From: Daldinia sp. FL1419
Taxonomy: Eukaryota > Ascomycota > Sordariomycetes > Xylariales > Hypoxylaceae
Assembly: GCA_025201765.1 (NCBI GenBank)
Contig: MU623470.1
Location: forward strand, 1 to 64,000
Reading direction: 5' to 3'
Length of the DNA: 64,000 bases
The notes below the pieces were generated by a model, which did no database searches, was not told where the DNA came from, and saw nothing but the letters and a program-made list of their open reading frames with translations. A program made the translations under genes and the position numbers. Within the stretch, counting starts at the first letter, position 1. Each line of letters starts with the position of its first letter. Below, piece by piece: positions 21,945 to 34,800 of this stretch.

Positions 21945-24567
21945 TTGGAGGATTACGCAGGACACGGGTCATCGCGAGATGATGAACTCAACAACCATAT
22001 GGACTGCTCTCTCTGGCCTAGACTAAACTCGCATTCAACAGCAACTAGGTAAATAGTATCGCCTATGTAGAACTTAGACGGCAAATTTTATTAAACTATT
22101 CTTATTCATTATTCAGATATAATACGAGCTTCTTAGGGATCTAGAGTCCGGATAAATGGCACATCATACGATCTCCTATTTTCTCCTTTTTTTCCCAACA
22201 AAGCTACCTAGCTGCCGAGCTTACCAGTTGCATAGCTAATGCAGCTTCTGCAGTGGCGGATTCACCGGACGCTAACCTCCCAAGGCTCCGTAAAATCTTA
22301 ACCACGACGACCTGCAAACATTTACCTATGCTTTGCCGCTTGACCGGTGAGGCGAGCAGGGTCTACGATCGGGTTCAGTACTACCTAAAGGTTGAGCAAA
22401 CAGGATGGAAATCCTGCTCTTTCTCTGTGCAACTTGGAGTTCAATCACGGTAATAAGGTCTCTGAATCGATTTCCGTAAATTAATTTGTAGTATTTGGTT
22501 TCCAGATGTGATTCGACAAATCAATCTTCTTTCCAAGGCTCCCGACAGCCGAGTTCCGCGGCCAAGAACCCAAGAACCCAGCCCAAAGGCGAAGAATGAC
22601 ATAGGCTTGCATTGCCGCGTATCGTCCGACCTTTTCCCCGGAACATTCTCAACGTCCCGTCCCATAGCGCCCATGCATAATGATTCCCACCCAGTTAGTT
22701 GACCTTCAACTCGATTGGGTAAGCTCTGGACTTGAGACAGGGGCAAAACTTGCACAGCTTACAGCACGCAGCCTGCAGCCTGCAATACGCCTACACGACA
22801 CGCGCTTACACGTATCGAGAACGGAACGCAAGATGAGAAAACTACGTGGGGATAGGCCTACATCAAAGAAGCCTTGGAAGCTCAATAACTACCCAGGTAC
22901 GATAATAGTAAATACGCGACGCTTTCCGTACGCGTATGAAAATATATATTCCGTACTATGGAAGCCGATCTATATATTCTTATACGTGTAGGTACTCGTT
23001 AACAAGAAGCGGTATCGGAAAAAATATTTTACTAATTTGCGAGTATCGGGATTTGACGAAGAACGGGTACGCGGACTGCTCTAGATCCAACTGGCCCTGT
23101 CAGGTCAGCCTGCCTAAGCAAAGCCAGCTCAGCCATTCCGTCCGGCTGGCGTGATTGTCACTGCTTGCGCTCAAGCCTTAAAATTTGTCCAAGCTCCTGT
23201 CAGATCTGGTTCAACTTCAGGATCGCTGTTAGCTGAGATCCATAGGTGGAGACTGTTAGCAGCCAAGCCTGTGAACGGTTGCCAAGATTTTATGCTCTTG
23301 GAAGAAGCAGAAAGGTAACCTAGACAGGTAGTTACTAAATCTGGCATTGGACAGCAATCACATCAGTTGTCGAATCAGGCGTTGCGGCTGAAGCTATGTA
23401 ACATAACTATGCCTTCGAGAAGATCGTCATTATACAGTCATTATGGGATATTTACCAGAAACCCAGGTTAATAGACAGGGCTAGGAATTTGCGGGGGTCG
23501 CATCACGGCTGACCAACCCTGTCTAGCCAGGCACACATACCTACCTACATAGTACTTTGTACAGTCTTTACGTGTAGCTATATGTAAGTAGTTTAGTATA
23601 CGAGGTTTGACATGGACAGTGCGCTTTCACTTCTCCTGAGATCCGATAAGTCTGGTATGAGAGGTGAAAATTTGAATAAGGGGAATCTGACCGGTGAGCA
23701 TTTTCTCGTATGATAACTGGTTATAGAATGTGTGAATTGGGTAGATAGGTGTTAGGCAGCCTTGGCCTTACAGATACGATTGCAGCGTCGATTTATCCCT
23801 ACCAGTGATCCTTCAATATATCCGAGGCAAAATGTATAGTCTGGGACTAAGCTTCTCATGAAGTTGGCCATAGCCTTGGCCCGCTTACACGGGCAGCTAG
23901 TATTTCTTTAAGCAGCGGGTCAAATGAAACCTAAGGAGAGCTTTTCGACGTCATCCAAAGTTGGTACTGGAAATTGCAACATCGATTGCAACATCCGGAT
24001 TGTTGCCGTAGTTGTCTCTAATTGGTTCCTCTCCATCAATCATATACGCTTGCTTACATAGAAAGACTCTTCAAATCAAGTTCATAGGACTTGATTTGCC
24101 GATCATTTGCCTTGTATAGTAATCGGAGCCGGTATTCAGATATCTCGAAGCCCCCTGTGTTGTACATTCAGCTTTTAGTTTGCTTCTACAGATTTTAATT
24201 CTATCGTTAGTGACTTTCCAAGGGTAAAGCTAATAATAGGCTGGTGAGATTTTTGACTGGAGTCAAACATATTATTTTGTTCCACCGTACTAGTTCGCTT
24301 CCGGGTCACCGCTACGTTACGTGGTCTTGTGAAGTTGACGAGGCGATGTTGAAGAGGACTCGTTGAAGAGCCTTGACCATTAGGTGCCCCGATCATGGGA
24401 AAGGAAGAGGACTGTCTTCAAGTATAAGAAGACATGAATCTCCCAACTCATCTCAAACTTTTCTATCATCCTCAACCAGATCAACCATCAAGAAACAAGT
24501 CAACCATCACTCCTGTTCCTTACACTCTCTAAACCTTCATTTCCAGAAAGCCAAAATTACAATCAAA
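21945..24567. other. Gene-poor spacer before the hydrophobin gene
   Basis: No gene is supported over 2.6 kb. Scattered frames (for example 22253-22453 and 22680-22991) lack domains and conserved-looking stretches. The final 150 bp holds the hydrophobin promoter and leader. Confidence 0.45.
24423..24428 (+). promoter_or_regulatory. TATA-like box of the hydrophobin gene
   Basis: TATAAG lies 145 bp upstream of the ATG. A C/A-rich leader with repeated TCAACCATCA follows, typical of strongly expressed secreted fungal proteins. Confidence 0.5.
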
Positions 24568-24988
24568 ATGCAGCTATCTACCCTCTTCGTTACTTTCTTG
24601 GCCACCGCCGTCTTCGCCAACCCTACCGGCTACCCCACCGGTGGTGACGGCGCCTCCCCTTACGACCCTTGCAGTGGTCTCTACGACACTGCCCAATGCT
24701 GTGCTACCGACGTCCTCGGTGTAGCTGACCTCGACTGTCACTCCCGTAAGACGACCCTTTGAACCCAAGAGCACTGAGCTATTACTGACAAAGCTTCTAC
24801 AATAGCTAAGAGCGTCCCAATCAGCGCCAAAGACTTCAGGTCTGTCTGTGCCGACGCTGGACAGCGAGCCCGCTGCTGTGTTCTACCTATTGTAAGTATA
24901 ATTATACCGCACTGCAGTTGCACGCAAACTAACGATACGTCTATAGCTTGGCCAGGCCGTCCTTTGCCAGGCACCTGTTGGAGTATAA
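24568..24988 (+). CDS. Class II hydrophobin, secreted (101 aa, 3 exons)
   Basis: Exons 24568-24745, 24806-24891 and 24947-24988; all phases close. Hydrophobins are small secreted amphipathic proteins that self-assemble at air-water or wall interfaces and coat hyphae and spores. A signal peptide (MQLSTLFVTFLATAVFA) is followed by a short Gly/Pro-rich segment. All eight cysteines are present with spacing C-x8-CC-x11-C-x16-C-x8-CC-x10-C, which is the class II pattern except that the first gap is 8 rather than the usual 9. CCATDVLGVADLDC and RCCVLPILGQAVLC match the family core. Two introns interrupt the cysteine-rich core, one just after Cys4 and one between Cys7 and Cys8. A possible role in surface hydrophobicity is inferred from family only. 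Confidence 0.96.
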
Positions 24989-26463
24989 GAGGCACGTTGA
25001 AAGTCTCATTACAAGGCTTCTGGAAAGGGGCAACATTCTGATGGAGGCTACTTCTACCTATTTACTATAATCTTCAACTTATTAGTTTCTCGGAGTGGGC
25101 AACGGCCGTGGAGGTGTAAGCAAGCAGTTGTGATGGATCGTCGCTCTTTAATCATATAATCAATTGAAACCGGAAAATTTCCCAATATATAGCATAGTCT
25201 GAAAAATGTGATTGTGCCTGCGGATTTTTGGATAGGGCGGTCCAAGTATAAATTAGAATCTGATTCGGCTCCCTGGGCAAGGACGGTTTTACGCAATTTT
25301 CTGCTCACTATAAATTAAACTTCGACTCAGAATTTATATCTATGCCATAGCCATCGAAAATGTCCTTACACTAAGTGTCAAATTAAATTTAGTGAGATCA
25401 TGCTTGGCTAGTTAGCGAGTGCCTACCTATCGAGGGGGTATCAGCATACGGAGATACTAAGTTTTGGGGCGAAACTAGAAAGGGAAAGGAATTAATGTAA
25501 GTGTCACGATGGACTCAACTCCTTACGTTTGGTTACCGAGCATTTCTCGACGTAGCATATAAGGGGAAATTGATATAGTGAAGATGGTTGTTAACACTTG
25601 TGATTACTGATTACGATGGTCTTAATATCTGGAAGGCATTGGGAATATTTGATTGAATTGATTGTGGACGCCTAATATGAAATCTTAATAATAGAGAGCG
25701 CATCGTCAAATAAAATTTGAGAACTGTCATAAGGGACTATATGTTTCGTGTGCAAAGATTGGCATATTGTTTATAACTATCCCTAAATAACGTATCGATT
25801 GTATTTGCCCAAGTATCAACAGACTACCCATATCCTGTATTTCAAAACAAGCAATCGACATAGTAAAGCCAACATAAACCCCAAGTTACGCGCGAAAGCA
25901 CATCGAATCAGAGACAAATGAAGTTCTGCGGTGGTATTTCAGGTATCACGAAGTCTGCTACACATAGCCATAAAAATCTCTCATCTAACCCCATTCATTG
26001 CACACTACAGCATATAGTAAAAAAGGGAACCGCTAGGATGCAGAAAATTTAACGACTGTCGGTTCTCCGGCAAAATTTATCCCATAAAGACATCTTAGCA
26101 ACGGTTCGTTTCGTATCCCATCTAGATCATTCATTGTCTGTCTGCCGTGGAAAAAATTGGGGGTTGACTAATTAAAACTTAAAGGAAAGACCACAAGGGT
26201 ATATGATGGCTTTTGTCTTCGCCGGCAAAGCGCAACGAATATCTCCAAATCCAAACAAGATACAGTATGTACGACATGGCGAGAAGTAAAAGAGGAAAAA
26301 ACAAAACTCCTCGAACGCCTCGCCAGATGTGCACTACGTGCCTGGAAAACATGACCGAGAAAATTCCCAAGTAGACCCAAGGGTATGACGAGGGAGCAAG
26401 ATAATACATAAGCACAATGAATAGAAGAAAGCCTGTTAGCGGCACATCATACCAACTCCGCGA
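24989..26463. other. Convergent spacer, hydrophobin / kinesin
   Basis: This contains the hydrophobin 3' UTR and, on the minus strand, the kinesin 3' flank. At 26463-26179 the minus strand keeps the kinesin frame open for 94 codons beyond its stop, encoding a very hydrophobic sequence (see that entry). Nothing else is recognised. Confidence 0.5.
26179..26463 (-). other. In-frame hydrophobic extension downstream of the kinesin stop
   Basis: Directly after the kinesin TAG (26466-26464) the same frame stays open for 94 codons to a TAA. The encoded sequence has three strongly hydrophobic segments (FLLFIVLMYYLAP, WVYLGIFSVMF, and a LFFPLLLLAMSYILYLVWIW segment) separated by basic loops. The bases just before TCG at 26463 read CTCAACTGCTTTTAG, a good 3' splice site. 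Splicing from the kinesin donor at 27090 would join it in phase 0, replacing the last coiled-coil exon with a membrane anchor. It could equally be a T-rich 3' UTR that happens to be open. Confidence 0.3.
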
Positions 26464-29400
26464 CTAAAAGCAGTTGAGGCTGCCCTTCTTCTTTTTCTTG
26501 TTGTTGATTGCATTCATGCGCTCTTCTAGATGGGTCCTAGCCCTCTCAGCATCTTGGCGCTTCTTGCGTTCCTCCTCGATCTGGTGTAGGCTGTCACGCC
26601 ATCGGTTGTCTTGTTGAGGTCGCTCTTTAAGTTCCTTGACTTCGGCCTCGAGTTCCTGGGCACGTTTTCTCCACGCCTCGCAGTCTGCTTTCATCTTCTT
26701 AGATTGACTTTCCAGATCTGTTAGAGCTTCTTCCAAAGTAGAGGTAAGTTGCCTTTCGGCCTTTAGATGCCTCTCAATGCTCTGTATGCGAGCCTCCTGG
26801 TCTTCTCGGATTTGGGCTAAAGCAACATCGTGGCTTATTGGACGGCCGCCTGTTGGTGTTGCTGGGACGCCCTGGGTCGGCGAGGTTGCACCATTGGGCG
26901 GCAGAGGAGGGAGAGGGATAGCAGGTGGCGGAGATGGCAAGGAGACGACGGATGATGTCTTGCGGACCTGCGAGCTCGTAGAATCGGTCCGCTTTGGCCC
27001 ATTAGTAGTGCTAAGCTCCTCGATACGAGCCTAAAACATTTGTTAGTCTTGCATAAGAATAGGTTAGGTTGAGTATAATAGAAGCCTTACCTGTAGAGCA
27101 ACCATTTCTTCCCGAACAGTTTCCAATTCGGTCTGCGCCCTAATTCTGGCTGCATTGGCCTCTTCTAACTGCATGTTGCGCTCAGTTTGGAGAGTGGATA
27201 GTCTGTTGCTAGTAAGTTGGGCTTGATCAAAATTGGTCTGCAGCTGGTCCTCCAACTCCTCCACCAGACGAGAGTGTTTCTGGTTCTTATTCTCGAGATC
27301 GTGCATTCGTTTCTTTAAAGCTGCAAGTTGTTCCGTAATAGAGGAGTAGGGCGTCTTTGAATCTTCACTATCAGGGTGCAGTATGCCGTTTAGCGAAGAT
27401 TTCACAGTCTCAAGGTCACGCATGATCGTGTTATTGATCGCCGATAACTCATCAACATGGCCCTCAAGCTCCATAGTCTTCTTCTGCTCGATGTTCAAGG
27501 CCTTTTGGTCCGCAATCAAGTCCTCAATACGCTCGCTGATCTTATCAACGCTCACTTCGAGGCCTAACGCGAAAGCGACTTGCGTGGCGATTTTCATAAG
27601 CTCATCGCGCGCCTCGATTATGTCGCTCTCCAGTAATTTTATATTTTCGGCATGCTCTGACATTAGTTCATCGATTTGGGCGTCATATTCCTCCTTAGAG
27701 TTGGCCCGGACCTCTTCAATCTCCTTGGCGTGGTCAACACGGAGTTGAGCTAGGCTTTCCTCATGGTTCCGGAGAGCTTTCTCATGCTCTACAATTTGTA
27801 TTTCAAGCCGGCTAACCAGTTCCTGGTAACCACGCGATTCTGCGGATGCGATATCCCGGGCTTTAGAAGCCTCCTCGAGTTGCTCTTTAGCAAGAGCGTG
27901 CGCCTGCTCTAATTGAGTGACCTTGGTAGCATTTCCGTCGACGATCGTTTTAAATTTCTCGATCTCGCTGCGCAATGTGGCGACAAGTCCCTGATGTTTC
28001 GCTTCTGCTTCTTCGGTTTCCTCACCACTCTTTGCTTGCCCCCGGGATTCGTCGACCTTTGCGTACGCGATCGCAACTTCCGCTTCAAGGTCGCTAATGG
28101 TCTTCTTCATCTGCTGCTCGGTTGTTTGTAAAGAATTCAACGCAGCCTCATGTTTGCTTTCCCAGTTGAGAAGTTCCGCTTCAAGATGAGTGATCTTAGC
28201 CTCGTGAGCAATACGTAACTCGCGTTCTTGGTCGTTCCCGCTCTGTGTCTGCATCGCCGGTATTGTTCGAGCTCCATCATCATTCTTAACTGAAATACGT
28301 AACGTCTCTAACTCATCGAGAAGTTGCTTTTCACGAGTAGCGTGAGCTCCTTGCATATCTTGGAGTTGTCGTTCATTCCTCTCAAGCTGCTCCCTCAATG
28401 CGGCAACCATCGAAATATCTATGGGGCTGGACTTCAAGCTAGATCGCTCGCGCGTTAGCCCTGAAATGATTGTCATCTTATTCTCCATTTCTTTTTTAAC
28501 AGTAGCGATGTCGGCCTCCAGCTCCTGAATACGCTCTGATCTAACATGTAGCTCATGCATAGCGGAATTTAGGTTAAGATCGAAGTTCTGCATAATATCA
28601 GGATATCCTTCAAAATGCTCGGCCGCCATGTTCCTGAGTGTTGCGAATGATCTATGCGCACGATCAATGATCATCACATTTTGACTGGATTTTCGTCGAA
28701 TTACTGGTGTGCCTGTCCTTGGGGAAGGCGGCTCCGCGTATTTGGCTTTGGCCACTTCGGTTTTGAGCTCTTCCACCATATCCAACGTTTCTTGGTGTTT
28801 TTCCTCCAGTTGCGCGTACTTGTCAGCAAGTTCCTTCTCCGCAACCTCCTTCTCCTCGGCTAGTAACTTAAGCCTTTCCAGCTCGGCGGCGAGTGCCTCG
28901 CTCTGGCCAGCACTTGCAGTTTCCATTATTAGAGTCTCCCTAGACCCCCCAGAAGGCTTAGATGGTTCACTCTCTGGAATATCAATAGTAGTAGGGGAAT
29001 CTATAGCTGATGATAATTCCGATGATAGCGATCGCGATAAGTGTGTCCCATCTTTGGCGTCGCTTGATCTCATCTCGGATAAAAAACTCTGAGGCCTGGT
29101 CTCGTTGGGGGAAGTTACTGATAGGATTGAATCGCGTTGACGGGTCGGGTGCCTTGCTTCGTCGACCTGGTCTTGTAACTCTGCTAGATTGCGCAAAGCC
29201 TCTTCATATTTCGCGTGGAGCACGTCGTATTCATTGACAGTTGACTCGTGCTCAACGCGTAGGGCGACAAGCTCTTCTGTAACAGTCTCGAGTTTGTCGG
29301 CAACATACTTGTTTTGCGCCGGACTTTGAGGCGGGTATTCCTCGGGCGTTGGTGCCCTCTCCGGCGTCTCGATAGGCTTGTCGATCAGTTCATGCTCACT

Positions 29401-31863
29401 GACGAGATCGAGGTGATCTTGGTCATTAATTTCTTCCTCGGTACCTTCGGCAACTTCAGGAAGAGTTCCTCTCATGCCTAAGCTTTGTCGGCTAACATGG
29501 CTCTTGGTCGATCTTTCCGAGATGGTACGTCGGTGTCCGTTGCTGTGCCCGTGCTCGGATTGGGCATCGGATTCCTTGCCGTCTTGCTGGATATGATCCA
29601 ATTCGTGGAGGAGGTTGTCGAGTTTGCCGAGGCTTCGTTGGCGTTCAATAACCTGTTCAAGGCGATCAATCTCACGCTGCATCAGCTCCTGATCTTGGTC
29701 GGCCTCGGCGAGTCGCTCTTCTAAGGTCGAAATGTAGTCTTCGCAAGAGGATTCATTGTCTCGGAGTCGTGCAATCTCTTTACGTAGTTCTAGGGCAATA
29801 GTTGCGTGCTTTTCTTCGCCGGATGTGTGGCCGTCGAGCTTGGCTTCCAAGTCGTGAAGGTAGCTCTCTGTACTGGCCTCACGATCCATAAGTTTTTGTA
29901 GGCGTTTTTGTAACTGGGTATTAAGTGTTTCGATGTAAGCACACTTAGTTTCCTTCTCAAGAAGGCTTGTTTCAGTACTCGAGAGTGTGGCCCGTGTGCT
30001 AGTTAGTAATTGCTCGAGCGATTGGATCGTCTTCTCGTACTCCAGCACCACCTGCTCTACAGCTTGGGCAAACGAATTAGATCGGTTTAACCTTTCTGTG
30101 GCTATGTCGCCGACATTTTCGTCTAGGGACTGGTTCTCGGCGGCTTCATTGTCACGGGCCTTGGCCATTTCGGCAATGAGCTTAGCATGACGCTGGCTTA
30201 GGCTGTTGTAACTTTCTTGAATGTCCAAGAGCTGATCCTGTAGTTCCGACTCCCGTTCGTTTTGCCGCTCGGACTTCTCACTTGTCGCAACATTGCGACG
30301 CTCGCCCCCACTCCGTTCCGCGTTTCGGATCTGGTCGCGCAAGAAAGCGACCTCAGCTTTTAGTCTCTCAATGATGGCCTGTTTGTCACCTTCCTCTACC
30401 TGCTGGATCCTAGGTTTGCTCTGGATAGCTCGGGCTCTTTGCGCGTACTGTACGGTGTTCAGAGTTTCGCTTAGGTGAAACTCCGCCGGAGTCACACAAG
30501 CAATCATATAAGTTATAGCATTTCCACCAAGGGAATCCTGGAGGAGTCTGGTCAATCTTGAATCACGATAAGAGACGTGCGATCCAGCTTGTCGAGATGA
30601 AAGCTGCGATATAACCTTGCCTAAAGCGGCGAGGCCAGCGTTAATAGAGATACCTTCCCTAGCCCGCTCACCTTGAGCGCCAGTATTCTTTAAGCGTTCA
30701 CTACCAGCTAAATCGACAAAGTGAAGTTTGCTATCAGTGGTAATCCAAGTATCGGTCCCAGTCATAGCTTCTAGCGGAACCGAAAACCTTTTGTTGGCTC
30801 CCTGAGCACTCTGCGATTTGCTCTTGCGCTGCACTAGATTTAAACTAAAGACGGCGTGTGAACGCGAGGATTTAGCGTTTATGGCTGTCGCATCAGTTTG
30901 CCGAATCGTCGAGCCAAAGTTTAAAGCATTCATAAGATCATCCACAGAGTTAATGTCAATCTGTTGGAGGCCAGTAAGAATGATGTTACCCCTCTGATCT
31001 TCACGGATTGTGACGTTGTTTCGTTCATATGGCTGAAGATGATCTGGCACAAGTAAGTCGCGAAGCTGCTCATTGTAAATTTCTACATATGTTGCCTTCA
31101 ACTGCCAATTCTTTTCGGTCTTTGGCGTCGGTGCTTGCAGCGAGTATCGCGCCGGAGTTCGCAACTGCGACATGGAGCTACGACTCGAACCTCGCGAAGG
31201 ACCTTCCAGCTTCTCGAATAGGGCCATCGCAGCTCGGGGAATCACACCTATCCAAGAAACATGTATCAGTAACGAGATAAGTCCAGTACCAACCCACATT
31301 TCACTTACCCATGGATTCTAAGTCGTCTTGTTCCATAGGTCCAGATGTTCCCATCGTGTAAGACTTTCCCGCGCCGGACTGGCCGTACGCAAGAAGAGAA
31401 ACATTGTAACCTTGGAGAAAGGCGCTGATGCTGTCTTGCAGATATTCCCAGATGCCTTCCTGGTTAACATCGGGACTAAATACTCGATCGAATACGAATA
31501 GTTTCTTGCCCTGTGGTGAATCGATGGAAATACCCGTGTTCGACGTGGTCTGTACCATAGATCGTTGAAATCGTTGGGGTATCAGTTCATAACCGGGATC
31601 CGTAGGTTTTAGCGCTGGCCGTACACGAACGGCTACCCGTGAACTATTAGCGTTTTGGTTCACCGTTTCCAAACCTAAGAAGGCCTCATAGGAAGATGTA
31701 ACTTACCAACTTTTACGGCGGTGCGACCTCCATCTTCATCCGAAGCTCTACTCCCCCCGCCTTTACTATTCATGCTCATCCGACTATTACTTCTTTGTGC
31801 CGGCTTCACCATGGCGCTTGACGGTCGTGGTAAGCCTGGTGATCCGGGAGGGGATGATGCCAT
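26464..31863 (-). CDS. Kinesin motor protein, kinesin-4 (KIF4/KIF21)-like (1748 aa, 4 exons)
   Basis: Exons 31863-31707, 31674-31309, 31247-27091 and 27030-26464; introns of 32, 61 and 60 bp; all phases close. This is a plus-end-type microtubule motor with an N-terminal motor domain. VAVRVRP opens the motor. The P-loop AYGQSGAGKSYTMG is at about residues 148-161, with catalytic GKS intact. Switch I is NAKSSRSHAVF, and switch II is LVDLAGSERLKNTGAQGERA. The roughly 50-residue N-terminal extension is Ser/Pro-rich. After the motor come some 1200 residues of nearly continuous coiled coil interrupted by Ser/Pro-rich linkers. A proline-rich patch (PSPPPAIPLPPLPP) begins the last exon, and the chain ends in a polybasic KKKKKGSLNCF. 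The family call rests on the QGYN...LAYGQ signature and overall form. The first intron, at 32 bp, is unusually short and should be checked. Confidence 0.93.
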
Positions 31864-34800
31864 AACGGCGGAGGTGGAAATCAGCCTGGAAAATACCTAT
31901 AACGAGGACCAAAACAGTAAGAATATATGGTGTTACTGTGTAAAGTACCGAATGGATGATCGACCTGGGTCGGTGGAAAGTTTGGGACGAATGAGATGAT
32001 TTCGAAAAATGGTCAATCGTGTCGTCGAATATAAAAAGTCCAGTAAATCAAAAGGTGCTCTGCCAATGTGTGGAAACCCTTCAACCTAAGAAGGTTTATC
32101 AAGACTCGTGTATCGTATGGGACCGTCATACGTCGCATATAGTCGTACGTGTTCGCATTTATTCGCATATATTAATGGATGTCGTCGCTAAAAGGCCCAG
32201 CACATGTTTCCCGTCGCGCGCGGGCGTTGAGTTCACTGACTCTATTCTCGAACGTGGACGTGAACGTAGACGGGAAACGGCGATCAGAATTAGGGGGTGG
32301 AATGAAAATTTGGGGTAGCACTTGTTTATTATTTAGGCCAGGAACGTGCACTAAAAATTCGACGATTGATTACCTATCGTACCCTACCTAAGCTGCTAAG
32401 GTATGTACCTTCTATGTAGATTAAGTTGCTGCTTGCTTCTTTTCGCAGTAGTGGCAGAAAGTGGCAGAAAGTGGGTTCAAGTAGTGGGATTAATCGTGGG
32501 ATAGGCAGGGGGTGCAGCAGGGGATGCAGGGGTGTCGCGCGCAAAAGCAATTACAGGGGGGCCTTTCCACTCCCCTATCAGCACTCCACGGCTACTGGAA
32601 AGAGTGAAGGGCAAATTAAACACGTCGCTTAATTCCAAAATACATACCAAATATTACTATTTGCATCCTACTAAGATAATGTACGGGATAGGTAAGGTAC
32701 TATACGCGCCTAAGTAATACGATTGTAACTATCTAGTGCATTTTGCTACCATAATCGCGTATGCTTTTAATTTTCCTCACAAGGGAAGTAGTTGGATTTC
32801 GAAGAGGGATTATTCCGCATATTTTGAAGGGTCCTCTTCCAGTACCTTAGTAGGTACCTATGGCTTACATTATGTACATGTACCTCATATACCTTGTACT
32901 AGGTAGCAGGTAGGTAGTGTAACTAGGTAATGGATATATGTACTCTTTGGGAAGGGGTACCAATGTAGTACTCCTGTGGATCGGATGCTGACTTAGATCC
33001 TGCAGGTTTGTTTGAGTTCATTCGCCTGCAAGTGGATGCGACTGGGCCTTATAAACCCCCGAGGCATACACCACATATGTGTAAATACCTTGTACAAGAT
33101 GTCTTTGATGCCTGGACGCCCGACGCTGTCATCCCATCTTATCCTAGAATTTCGCTGTTGCAACGGTGTTACTGTATAATACTGAACCAAATGATATACC
33201 TAGGTACCTAGGTAGATATACCTAATTATCTACTTGGCAAATTGTGCCACTTACGGGACAAATTATATTATTACATCGCTCCCGCCTCTAAGGAGCCGAT
33301 ACCAAGAATGGCAGTTGGACATCCACTTTTTTACCATGCATATAAAAAAGATATATTCAAAGAGAACCTTGACATTTGTCTTCGATATCTACGGCAATTC
33401 GTTATTATGTGCTCTTGTCCCACCGCACGAAGATACCTCAGAAAATAAAACATCTTCAATCTTCAATATTAAAACTCTTTCTTTAGATGGGGATTCCTTT
33501 TTCGGCATCTACAGATATACGTATGTTAGGTACATACCTGTCTACTATGTACTACATATGTAGGTACCTATGCAGCCAAGGTCACCTAGCGTGAGATTTG
33601 TAAGATGGGAAGACAAAGCCCACCATGCATCCATGATCTGCTTCGTACATAGTACACGTACAGATAGACAGGCTATCTTGGCTCTGTTGGAGCACATACC
33701 CACTTACGCAGATGTTCTAACGCTAATAAATGCAGCACATGAGAGCGGGTCAAGATGGCCGAATTGGTCCAAGCGAATTCCGAAAGCTGATCTTTTCGTG
33801 AAGTCTACCTAGGCTGGGGCTGGCTTCGGAGAGGAAAAATTGTGCCAGAGAAGGAAATCAGCTGCAGGCACGAATACACCACGTTTGCACTGCTAATTTC
33901 AACTTTGCCCAACCAAGTTAAGCCAACTGCTTTGCTATCCACAAAGACAACTTGCCCTACGATCTAACCTCAAATATGTGATATCAAGGGCTACCAACCA
34001 CTTTTTGGGAGAGGTGAACGCCTAGGTCATCCGCCCTGCATAGGTTATCGACTTGATCGGGAGAGAAATATTGTTTATATCTTGGGTATGTTTATAGGCC
34101 AATATTGCTACATTGGTAGCAATTTGGTAACCGTATCGAGTTTTGTGAGGTCGCAAATCAGGTCGAACTGTGGCGTCGAGTGCCAGGTCGCACAAACCGT
34201 GTCAAAGACCGCTAGATTTGTCAATCATATCCCCCTTTTTCTCCATTCCCTCCCTCACGAAAATGTTATCTTCGTACCATTGACAACGACGAAGATTATC
34301 TGGTGAGTCGCGGATAATGGCACTACTAAATAGGCCAGAGCAGTAAGAACCAGTAGTTCGCTGGTACCAGGTATATTATATTATCGTAGAAATATCAGAA
34401 AAAGATTAGGAAAAAATAATGATATCAGAGCCTTAAGAATAGATTCATACTTGATAAATATCTATCTAACCTACCTAGGTATTTAGGTAGTTATTTTATA
34501 CGATATTATGATAACTTGAGCATTTATCCCAAACGTTGACGTAGATACCTAGGTAGATAGCACCCAATCTATACAGTTACCCATTTATACATAAAATATT
34601 ATCCAGTATAATTGAGAGATGTCCTTCACAGTTCACGGACTCCTGGTTACTACGAATATCACGTGTATATCGCAGTCTTTAATTTCGAACAGTCGTCCCA
34701 GCCACGATTCAAAACGTCAAGACGCATGTTTCAGCTGTCTTGTCAGAACGAAGTCACCAATAACCCTTTGATTTTAATTGACTGGCCCCGAGCGTTGAGG

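Noticed and set aside
27383..30478. Many plus-strand frames opposite the kinesin coiled coil
   Set aside because: They are antisense shadows of Glu/Leu-rich coding sequence.
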